Origin: a virus
DNA: 36,147 bases
Reading direction: 5' to 3' (one strand)
IMG/VR virus record: IMGVR_UViG_3300035682_000098
Location: 1 to 36,147 of that record
Shown: positions 28,987 to 36,147 of the stretch, piece after piece
How the letters are laid out: each line of letters begins with the position of its first letter
How positions within the stretch are numbered: the first letter of the stretch is position 1
Position numbers and translations under genes: made by a program
Notes under the pieces: model-generated
The model's input: the letters and a program-made list of their open reading frames with translations, nothing else
Told to the model about the DNA's origin: nothing
The model's database searches: none

Positions 28987-31092
28987 TTATTTTACAACTG
29001 CTTTGGCTGTGATTCTATCGGCTGCTATTGTAGCTTCTTGAATGTCTTTTTGAACCACAAATACTTTAACAGGGGGTTGCTTTTGTTGTGGTTGGTTTGG
29101 GTTCTGTGGTTGTCTTATTTGTGTAAAGCCTGTTGTTGGTGCTTGAATACCTCCACCACCAGTTCCACCGCCACTACCTCCGCTTGTATTTGTGCTGCCT
29201 GTTCCTTTAAAGGTTTGTTTTTTAATAGTTATAACTTTAGCTAATCCACTTGCTACTGCTGCTGCTGCGGCAATTGCACCTCTTATAGGTGATGAAGGGT
29301 CAGGCACACCGGGTATAAATTGACTTTGATATGCTAATTGTGCAGCCATATATGTACTAATTACTGTTTGTGCAATAGATAATGCTTTGCCCCTTTCAAA
29401 TGATTTCTTTTGTTGTTCTTCAGTTGCATTTTCGTTTTGTTGGTTAAGTGCATTTAGCAATTCAAACCCGGCTGTTATTGCTTGAGTTTTTAAAGATTGT
29501 AATGATTCTTCGTACTTTTTCTGTTCTTCTAATGACTTAGTATTTGATTTTGTATTTATCTCATTAGTTGCATTTGCTATCTCTAATTCTGTGGCTGTTG
29601 TATCTATGCCATAATCTTTTTGTGCAACTAATTTAGCATTAAGTTCTCTGATTTTTACATCTTCAAGTTCTTTTGCAAATGCTTCATCACTTGTTTTATT
29701 TTTAATATGATTGTTAGTTATTTCAAGTCTTTGCTTATCAAAATATTGTTTAGTTAATTCTTCAGTTAAAGCTAACTCATCATCTTTTATTTTTTTTAAA
29801 TCATCTTGGAATTTCTTTTCTTGTTCTAATTTCTTTTTATTATTTTCTTCAATTTGATTTCTTTCAATATTTCCTCTCAATAGAAGAGTGGCACTATCAA
29901 ATTTTATCAGGTCAGCATTTACTAATTCAGCCGCCTTTCTTTCTGCTTCCCTCTTTGCATCAAATTCAACAAGTTCTTTTTCATTAGCGTCTTTTATTAA
30001 ATCTAACTTAGACTGAAAATCAATTGCAAGTCTTTGCTTTTCTTTTTCTGCTGCTACTTTTGCATCTTCAATAGCCTTATCAGTGTCCTTTTTAGCTTGT
30101 ATTTTAGCATCATCTTCTAATTTTCTTTTATATTCTGCTTTGTTGTTTTCAATTTCATTTGTTTTATCAGCATACTCTTTAGCTTTATCAATGCCACTTG
30201 CATTTGCTCTGCCTAATATACGTTGCTCTTCTAATAATATTTCTTGTTTCTTTTTGAATATTGCTTCTGCTGATGCACCATTTGCTTCTAATGATTTTAG
30301 TTCACGATTAAGTTGGTCAATTCCACCTTCTCTTGCAGCATTTAATTTTTCAGTTTTATCATATTGTTTTTCAAGTTGCTCATTAAGTTTTTCTTTTTCA
30401 TCTTTAGCTTTTTTATCTGCTATGGCTTCCGCATTTATGGATTCATTGTATTCAAGTATTTTACTAATTAATACACCAACTGCTATTACTAATAATCCTA
30501 TTCCTGTTGATGCTAATGTGGCTCTAAATACTTTCATTGCACCTGTTGATGTTCCAACAGCAAACGCATAAGCCTTTTGTGCTGCTGTCATTGTGCCAGT
30601 TGCTTGAGCATCTGCTATTTTTGCAGCAGTTAAAGATGTAAATGCCTTAACTACTCCACCTTTTATTTGATTTCCTAAATCAACAAATGACTTTCGGGCA
30701 ACCATTACACCCTCAATACCATCAGCAAATGCCATTGTAGCCTGTAATTTAGCTATGGTTTTCTCTATATCTTCGCTTGTATTACCAAATAAAACGGCTG
30801 CACCACTTGCCGCTTGAAATCCTCGTACTACTCCGTTGGTTAATGTTGAAAGTCTTGCAAACTTATCAGGGTTTAAACCATTAACTTTTTCGTTTAAATC
30901 ACCCATCTCATCCTTTAAGGATGCTAATTTAGCTGCTGCCTTTGTAGCTTCAGGGCTTAACTCCCCAAACTTACGGGCTAATGCAATAGCTTCTTCTTTG
31001 GCTTCCCTTAATTCGGTCTTAATACTTTTTACCGACTTATCAGAACTACCTTTGTTTATTTCTAAGTCTAAACTTATTTTCTTTTCTGCCAT
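28987..31092 (-). CDS. Tape measure protein
   Basis: A 701-residue, largely helical protein that would set tail length and be ejected into the host. Its start overlaps the upstream stop as TAATG. A helical N-terminus (residues 20-70) leads to a hydrophobic membrane-like stretch (TLASTGIGLLVIAVGVLISK, about 192-211). A very long Lys/Glu coiled coil follows (about 225-520), then Ala-rich and Gly/Gln/Pro-rich C-terminal parts (GGSGGGTGGGG and NQPQQKQPPVK). For its length a tail of roughly 100 nm is expected from the usual ratio. It unusually follows the tail-tip genes. Confidence 0.82.
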   Translation of the reverse strand: MAEKKISLDLEINKGSSDKSVKSIKTELREAKEEAIALARKFGELSPEATKAAAKLASLKDEMGDLNEKVNGLNPDKFARLSTLTNGVVRGFQAASGAAVLFGNTSEDIEKTIAKLQATMAFADGIEGVMVARKSFVDLGNQIKGGVVKAFTSLTAAKIADAQATGTMTAAQKAYAFAVGTSTGAMKVFRATLASTGIGLLVIAVGVLISKILEYNESINAEAIADKKAKDEKEKLNEQLEKQYDKTEKLNAAREGGIDQLNRELKSLEANGASAEAIFKKKQEILLEEQRILGRANASGIDKAKEYADKTNEIENNKAEYKRKLEDDAKIQAKKDTDKAIEDAKVAAEKEKQRLAIDFQSKLDLIKDANEKELVEFDAKREAERKAAELVNADLIKFDSATLLLRGNIERNQIEENNKKKLEQEKKFQDDLKKIKDDELALTEELTKQYFDKQRLEITNNHIKNKTSDEAFAKELEDVKIRELNAKLVAQKDYGIDTTATELEIANATNEINTKSNTKSLEEQKKYEESLQSLKTQAITAGFELLNALNQQNENATEEQQKKSFERGKALSIAQTVISTYMAAQLAYQSQFIPGVPDPSSPIRGAIAAAAAVASGLAKVITIKKQTFKGTGSTNTSGGSGGGTGGGGIQAPTTGFTQIRQPQNPNQPQQKQPPVKVFVVQKDIQEATIAADRITAKAVVK

Positions 31093-33980
31093 TATACTAT
31101 TACTATTTTATAAAACACTACTAACTTTAAATCTCTGTTACCTGCTGAATATGTACCATCTGCTTCAATCGTTATATTATCAGCAAAATCTGTATTAACA
31201 TTTGTAGAACCTACTGCTATAACTCCTGAACCTTCACCTAACCACTCTGTACCTAACACCGTTCCTACTGTTGTTCCTGATAATGTTTTTAGTTTTATAT
31301 CTCCTGTTCCTGTAAAAGAATAATTAGTTGTTCCGCCAGTTATTGATAAATATAATTTTGTTATTTCATAATGTTCGTTTGAATCTAATATTGGGAGTAA
31401 TGCCGTAATTGTTGAACCATCTATTTCTTGAACAAATGTTTCATCAAATTCTAATTCAAACTTTCTTTCTAAGTCTACTCCATTAATCATTGCTCCATCC
31501 CTAATAATATTTGCGTTATCTGAATTATGAACAAATACATTTGGTGCAGATACTTTAACATTATCAGAACCGTATATGTAAACCTTATCCCCTACATTTG
31601 TTATAACATTCCCTGTTCCGTTGTTTACTGTGTCTGCTCCTGCATTATATCCTCCTGCTCCTTTGTAAACATTATCTACTCTGATAATATTACCATCTTT
31701 TCCTAATGGAACACCTTTGGTTGGTATTTTACCACCTGCATCAAATATACCGTTTCCACCTCTTAATGATTTTGAACTGGTTGTGTAAGATGCTTCTCTA
31801 TCTACTTTTAGTAATCGGCATTTAACTAATTGTGTTCCTTCTATATTGTAATCAGATACATCAATTAATCTGTAATATGCTTCTTTAATAAAGTATTGTT
31901 TTCTAAAATTTAAAGTTATAAAATCATATACCGATAAATAAAAAAATGCTTCTAATACTTTGGAGTTTTTATTTGTTAATTCCTGTAATGTTTTATACCA
32001 ATATTGTGAATATAAATTTGAATCGGTATAGGTTACATTCCCTGATGCACCAATATTAAAATCATAATAAACTGCCTCAGGTTGTCCGAAACTTAAATCA
32101 AATGTAGGTCTATATGGATTATCTAAATGTCCTGCATACGGATATGAAGTCCAATATCCAACGTCTGCACCTGTTGGTGTGTTTTTAATTGTGTACTGTG
32201 AACAAGATATTAAACCTCCCCAATAAAGTATTCTTAGTTTTGATTGCCCTTGTTTAACATTTGAACCATCTGCATCTGCAAATCTTATATCAGATATAAT
32301 TCTATTGTTAGTACCTCCTAATGTATTGCTTAATGGTGTTGCTGCAAAGATTGGTTTTATTTCTTTTGTTTCGGTTAAGAAATCGTTTGTTATGTCAATC
32401 AATGCAGTTCCATAAACTTCTTTATAGTCTTTTAAATACTTTTCGTTTTGATAATCTTTGTCTTCTGAATATGTTAATCGGTATCTTTTTTGTTGATTCA
32501 TACCCATAGGCGTAAGTTTCACATCTTGACCTATGTCTATTTTATTTGTCCAATCAACTGTGTCGGAAGTAAAGTAATCATCTCTTGGCTCTATCAATAA
32601 AGTGTTATCATTAGTTTGTTCAAAATAAAGATTAAACATTTTGCTCAAACCTAATATAAAATCCTTTTGTAAAATATCATTTGGCAACAAAGCGTTCATA
32701 TCTACCGTATCACCATAAATAATATTTGATTGTGGTATTAATGAGAATGCAGAATTAATAGCTATGGTAACATTTATATTACTTCCATTGCTTAATATTT
32801 TTCTTATAGATGTTCCTGCAAAGATATTACCATAAACTATTCCCCAATATAGTTTATCACCTGCATCACAATTTACAACAAGACTTGTATATTCAATAGA
32901 TGTACTTGCACTTGTTGAACCCGATGTACCAGGTGCTGTATAATAAAAATTAACAAATTTTCCATCAACAATATCTACAACACTTCCTACTTTTTTGAAT
33001 AGCTTTAATTGTGCTGAACCATAAACACCTGATATGCCTGTGTTATTTGTTTGCGTTAAGGATGCAGATATTCCAAACTGATAATTACCTGCTGATGCAC
33101 AAGTCCATATTCCTGTTGTAATATCAAAATCATTACCTACTGTATTGTGTAATGTATAAGCACCTAATAAACCTGAATCATCATTAAAGACTATTGGGTC
33201 TGCTCCTAATACATCATAGTATGTTTTTAAAGTTTGTGTTAATACCGTTGTATTTCTACCAACTAAAAAACTCCTATCATAAATCTCATCATTATCAATA
33301 AATAAATTCTCGGCACTAAACGGAACTATTAAACTTTTAAATCTTGTGCTATTAAAAAACGAACTACTATAACTCCATCCTGCTGCTGCAAATAATCTAT
33401 CTATTATATCCTTGACAAATATTGCAGGTCTAAATGATGTGATACTCCAAACGTTATAATTTGTAGTTAGTCCATAATCAATCATTGGATATACATAACC
33501 TTCGCCCAATGTTGGATTCCAGTTGTCTGTTACGTTGTCATAAGTCCAAGCGTGATTTAAATCTGAAAAGTCTAAAGCGTTTAAGGTTAAATTCTTTATG
33601 TCATTAAAGAAATTACCAATGTTTGCATAAGCATTAATGTTATAAGCTATTTTGTTTCCATCTAATGTTACAATATTTAACATTTGACAATACCCACTCA
33701 TAACTACTGCATTGTCATTCATAACAACACATTTAGCTTTTAAGTTCGGGTTGAAGTCTGCATTGAAGTTTGTTAAAGATGTGTTTTGAATTTCTTTATT
33801 AACCTCAAATATCATCCCGAATAAAGTAGCTACCGCAGGTGTGTTCTGAATAAGAAATCCCTTTGAGTTGTCTATCTGCTTTTGTTCGGGGTTTTCAATA
33901 TCAACTATCTTTTTAGTAATTAATATTGAATCATCATTTACAATCGGGCAATTAACACCATTAATAAATACATTTATCAT
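31092..33980 (-). CDS. Tail-tip/baseplate protein, 962 aa
   Basis: The largest protein here. The N-terminal 120 residues (MINVFINGVNCPIVNDDSIL, then KQIDNSKGFLIQNTPAVATL) look like a baseplate-hub opening. Later parts have FVKDIIDRLFAAAGWSYSSS, a jelly-roll-like insert and a collar region. The C-terminal 200 residues are Gly/Asn rich with strands (NAGADTVNNGTGNVITNVGD, then SDNVKVSAPNVFVHNSDNAN), as in a fibre tip. It overlaps the 432-aa gene as ATGA. A hub or central fibre is likely; the host-binding part is probably near the end. Confidence 0.68.
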   Translation of the reverse strand: MINVFINGVNCPIVNDDSILITKKIVDIENPEQKQIDNSKGFLIQNTPAVATLFGMIFEVNKEIQNTSLTNFNADFNPNLKAKCVVMNDNAVVMSGYCQMLNIVTLDGNKIAYNINAYANIGNFFNDIKNLTLNALDFSDLNHAWTYDNVTDNWNPTLGEGYVYPMIDYGLTTNYNVWSITSFRPAIFVKDIIDRLFAAAGWSYSSSFFNSTRFKSLIVPFSAENLFIDNDEIYDRSFLVGRNTTVLTQTLKTYYDVLGADPIVFNDDSGLLGAYTLHNTVGNDFDITTGIWTCASAGNYQFGISASLTQTNNTGISGVYGSAQLKLFKKVGSVVDIVDGKFVNFYYTAPGTSGSTSASTSIEYTSLVVNCDAGDKLYWGIVYGNIFAGTSIRKILSNGSNINVTIAINSAFSLIPQSNIIYGDTVDMNALLPNDILQKDFILGLSKMFNLYFEQTNDNTLLIEPRDDYFTSDTVDWTNKIDIGQDVKLTPMGMNQQKRYRLTYSEDKDYQNEKYLKDYKEVYGTALIDITNDFLTETKEIKPIFAATPLSNTLGGTNNRIISDIRFADADGSNVKQGQSKLRILYWGGLISCSQYTIKNTPTGADVGYWTSYPYAGHLDNPYRPTFDLSFGQPEAVYYDFNIGASGNVTYTDSNLYSQYWYKTLQELTNKNSKVLEAFFYLSVYDFITLNFRKQYFIKEAYYRLIDVSDYNIEGTQLVKCRLLKVDREASYTTSSKSLRGGNGIFDAGGKIPTKGVPLGKDGNIIRVDNVYKGAGGYNAGADTVNNGTGNVITNVGDKVYIYGSDNVKVSAPNVFVHNSDNANIIRDGAMINGVDLERKFELEFDETFVQEIDGSTITALLPILDSNEHYEITKLYLSITGGTTNYSFTGTGDIKLKTLSGTTVGTVLGTEWLGEGSGVIAVGSTNVNTDFADNITIEADGTYSAGNRDLKLVVFYKIVIV

Positions 33981-35275
33981 TGTCTTCTATCTTGGTTATC
34001 AATCTCAAAACTAAACGAAAGGTTAAATAATTTATCTACGGTGTTTGTTTTATGTTCAAATACATTTGGGTCTTTAACGGTAATGTTTACAAACCCATCG
34101 GCACTATTCCAATAAACCATAGGAGAAGTAATTAAATCTTCTAATCCATCAAGTTCCCATTGCTTTAATATATCTGAATTTAGTGTGTAGCTTTCTTTGG
34201 TGCTTACAATAAAATTCTTTCCTGTTATATCGTAGCTGTTTCTTACTATCGTGCTTCCTGATATTGGAAGGAATGTTGGATTGTAACTCTGCCGTTCTAT
34301 TTCGGTTGTATGACGTGAACGCTTGTTAAAAATCCAACTATCCCATCCACCGTATCTATTCAACCAATGTATCTCAAAGGTTTCAAATTTGGAACAAGGT
34401 GTCCAGTCTATTTCAAATAAATATGTTCCTGATAATTGATAACCTGCTGACTGTTTTAAACAAATATAAAAATACTTATCTGTACTATTTAAACTCAATA
34501 TACTTCCACTTCCTATTGCTAACATTGCAGCCGTTCCTATGTTTTGTGATGCTACCATTTGTGCAGAAGCAATAGAACTGCCATAACTAAAATGCAAACT
34601 AAAATCACTCTTAAAATATGCAAATTGAGAAACAGCATACGAACCACCCGAACCAACCCAATTCCACATCATTTGGACTAATTGTGATGATGTTATTTTT
34701 CGGACATTATACCCACCTCCAAAATATGTAGATGGTGCTGATGATACTTGGGCATCGTTTGCTTGAACCATATTATTAAACCCTGTTAATAATCTTTGTG
34801 TTAAAGTATTTGCACCTACACTTGTATTTAATTGGTAGTCTAACCAATCACCAACACTCCACCCTTGATATTTTAATCCTGCATTACTAAACCCAAATAC
34901 GTTTGATGCTGTTGGGCTTCCTGTTACTGATGGAATTGCACCATAGCTTTCTCCAAATGTTACCTTTGCTGTTTTGTACTTTGTGTTTTCATTTTTTATC
35001 CCTGTTGCACTTGTTCTTAAATTAGTAATTCCCTCTGTTATCTTTGACTGTAAGATTTGTCGTGCATCAAATAAGATTTGAGTAGTTGAAGGGATAATGT
35101 CATATCGTAAAGTTGCAATAGGTGTAGCATCTGTATCAGGTGAATATACCTTAACCTCTATTTTAAAATTAGGGGCTGTACTTAAAGATGAACTTACTAA
35201 AAACTCAATAGGATTACCTACTGGTCTTATATAGTTGTAAGTTGTATAAGGTTGCTGTTGAATAGTAATTGCCAT
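33977..35275 (-). CDS. Distal-tail-type protein, 432 aa
   Basis: A beta-rich virion protein starting MAITIQQQPYTTYNYIRPVG. The region YLFEIDWTPCSKFETFEIHW, then LNRYGGWDSWIFNKRSRHTT (about 285-325), is a pattern I associate with tail structural proteins of phages from this phylum. It is followed by a C-terminal domain with ITGKNFIVSTKESYTLNSDI. It sits between the neck-like protein and the large tail-tip gene. Dit-like function is inferred from position. Confidence 0.62.
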   Translation of the reverse strand: MAITIQQQPYTTYNYIRPVGNPIEFLVSSSLSTAPNFKIEVKVYSPDTDATPIATLRYDIIPSTTQILFDARQILQSKITEGITNLRTSATGIKNENTKYKTAKVTFGESYGAIPSVTGSPTASNVFGFSNAGLKYQGWSVGDWLDYQLNTSVGANTLTQRLLTGFNNMVQANDAQVSSAPSTYFGGGYNVRKITSSQLVQMMWNWVGSGGSYAVSQFAYFKSDFSLHFSYGSSIASAQMVASQNIGTAAMLAIGSGSILSLNSTDKYFYICLKQSAGYQLSGTYLFEIDWTPCSKFETFEIHWLNRYGGWDSWIFNKRSRHTTEIERQSYNPTFLPISGSTIVRNSYDITGKNFIVSTKESYTLNSDILKQWELDGLEDLITSPMVYWNSADGFVNITVKDPNVFEHKTNTVDKLFNLSFSFEIDNQDRRQ

Positions 35276-35296
35276 ACTATCCTAAAAAGTAATTAT

Positions 35297-35881
35297 TTAA
35301 GATTTGTTTTTAAAAACAAACTCAATGTCGTTTAAAACCTTATCACCGTAAACATCTAAGAAGTTAGTTTCAAAAGATTTGAAAAAGTCATCAGTCATAA
35401 CAGAAGAATAAAACGGCACTCCTTCTGTTCCTTTTCTTTTTATTGACCTCCCTATTATGTAGGCTAATTGGTTTAGTTTGTCTTTGATGGATTGTTTACT
35501 CTTAACACCTTTCTTCTTTTTGTCATCTTGGAATCCGTCATAAACTATTCCCCTGTTTCGCATAAAAGATAATATTGCTTCACGTGGTATCGGTCTGCCA
35601 TTCTTTTTAAACTTAAACCTTCCTGTGTTCTTTTTCTCGTTTGCCCAACCACTTACACCTTCATCAATAAACTCGTAGTAGTAGGGCATATATATTTGAA
35701 CCACCCACTTAGTTGCATACTCTGTTATCTGTTGGTTATCGGGTTGTCCTACCTCCTGTGCTGTTACACCACTACTAAACCTGTTGTGACCTTTACTATC
35801 TTTCATAGTTGAAAGGTTATCTACTATTTTATCAATAGCTGTTTGGAAAAACGTTTCTAAAAAATCTAATTCTTTACTCAT
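35297..35881 (-). CDS. Neck or tail-completion protein
   Basis: A 194-residue basic protein. It starts MSKELDFLETFFQTAIDKIV, has YEFIDEGVSGWANEKKNTGR in the middle, and then IIGRSIKRKGTEGVPFYSSV and DDFFKSFETNF near the end. The helix plus IDEGVSG...GTEG arrangement resembles the gp10/gpZ-like tail-completion proteins that join head and tail. Its ATG overlaps the stop of the frameshifted chaperone extension as ATGA, so its translation may depend on frameshifting ribosomes. Confidence 0.6.
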   Translation of the reverse strand: MSKELDFLETFFQTAIDKIVDNLSTMKDSKGHNRFSSGVTAQEVGQPDNQQITEYATKWVVQIYMPYYYEFIDEGVSGWANEKKNTGRFKFKKNGRPIPREAILSFMRNRGIVYDGFQDDKKKKGVKSKQSIKDKLNQLAYIIGRSIKRKGTEGVPFYSSVMTDDFFKSFETNFLDVYGDKVLNDIEFVFKNKS

Positions 35882-36147
35882 TTTTGTAAACTTTCAAATG
35901 CTTCCTTATTCAAAATGTATTCCATCCAATTTAATAACTCTGCTGCCTTCCAATCGTATATCTCAACTGTCCGACAATTACATACCTTTGATAACTTCTC
36001 CAACCATATAAACCAACTATAAACCTCTAAGAAGTTTCCGCTAATGTTTGGGCTTGGCTCTTCAATATCTTGTTCATCTCCTTCAATTTCTTGAGGGAAT
36101 AGTCTTGGATAATTCTTGGTGACAAGTTGTATTTGCGAAAAAAAAAA
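35878..36147 (-). CDS. Tail chaperone frameshift extension (gpT-like), -1 frame
   Basis: The -1 frame opens at the ten-T run (36138-36147, equal to 118-127) and runs 86 codons to a TGA that overlaps the next ATG. It encodes SQIQLVTKNYPRLFPQEIEG, an acidic DEQDIEEPSP and a helical end (VEIYDWKAAELLNWMEYILN). It has no ATG of its own except one near the end, so it should be made as a fusion of about 243 residues with the 193-aa chaperone (first 157 residues). A sequencing slip in the homopolymer is the alternative. Confidence 0.6.
   Translation of the reverse strand, partial: FFFSQIQLVTKNYPRLFPQEIEGDEQDIEEPSPNISGNFLEVYSWFIWLEKLSKVCNCRTVEIYDWKAAELLNWMEYILNKEAFESLQK
36021..36147. repeat. Terminal direct repeat, right copy
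   Basis: Exact copy of 1-127. Genes crossing this point are continuous when the contig is closed: the 193-aa chaperone ends at 36027 in this copy and its frameshift extension runs on to 35878. Confidence 0.95.

Noticed and set aside
30083-30571. A 162-codon plus-strand frame opposite the tape measure gene
   Set aside because: It is the Ser/Leu-rich mirror of the Lys/Glu coiled coil on the true strand and has no independent start context.
1-36147. tRNA genes
   Set aside because: I found no cloverleaf-like GC-rich stretch. A GGTTCAA-like string near 16480 has no matching arms.

Overview
The window is almost certainly one complete phage genome. Its first 127 bases (1-127) are repeated exactly at the end (36021-36147), so the contig closes into a circle, or a terminally redundant molecule, of 36,020 bp. 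Every supportable gene lies on the minus strand, so transcription runs from high to low coordinates. Genes are packed tightly, often with ATGA or TAATG stop/start overlaps. The host is probably a member of Bacteroidota (Flavobacterium- or Sphingobacterium-like). Reasons: strongly AT-rich DNA, TTTG-N20/21-TAnnTTTG promoters, few Shine-Dalgarno sequences, and several protein types usual in phages of that phylum. Recognisable tail genes (tape measure, tail tube, frameshifted tail chaperone) point to a long-tailed virus. I see no integrase, so a virulent lifestyle is likely but not proven.

Layout in transcription order. (1) About 16.6-16.4 kb down to 14.5 kb: the largest non-coding region (15914-16630), with two candidate non-coding RNAs, then a C5-cytosine methyltransferase. 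(2) 14.5-11.8 kb: a small operon head, then a block of four accessory genes (unknown 149 aa, ASCH-domain, unknown 67 aa, N6/N4 methyltransferase). Palindromes that resemble integron attC sites separate these genes. (3) 11.8-4.4 kb: replication and recombination. It has a regulated leader RNA, a loader-like protein, a primase-helicase fusion, a PD-(D/E)XK nuclease, a RusA resolvase, an HNH nuclease, an ERF annealing protein, a YqaJ-type exonuclease and a stand-alone DnaA domain IV protein, plus small HTH regulators. (4) 4.2-2.4 kb: a phage sigma-like factor and a glycosyltransferase. (5) 2.2 kb through the junction to 17.9 kb: the late region. It holds the terminase subunits, a tail chaperone with a probable -1 frameshift, tail proteins, tape measure, XkdF-like protease, scaffold, major capsid, tail tube, a terminator, portal, connector, fibre proteins, and a lysis cassette (two holin-like proteins, a lysozyme-like protein and a spanin-like protein) closed by a terminator. 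(6) 17.8-16.6 kb: a DUF3310 protein and a metallophosphoesterase.

The late-gene order is unusual: the tail module lies between terminase and the head genes, the tape measure comes after the tail-tip proteins, and the portal comes after the major capsid protein. The most interesting items are the overlapping RNA-fold leader at 11.4-11.55 kb, the pair of candidate ncRNAs at 16.0-16.4 kb, the cassette-like accessory block, a four-copy repeated operator-like element, and the T10 frameshift site that sits exactly at the contig junction.
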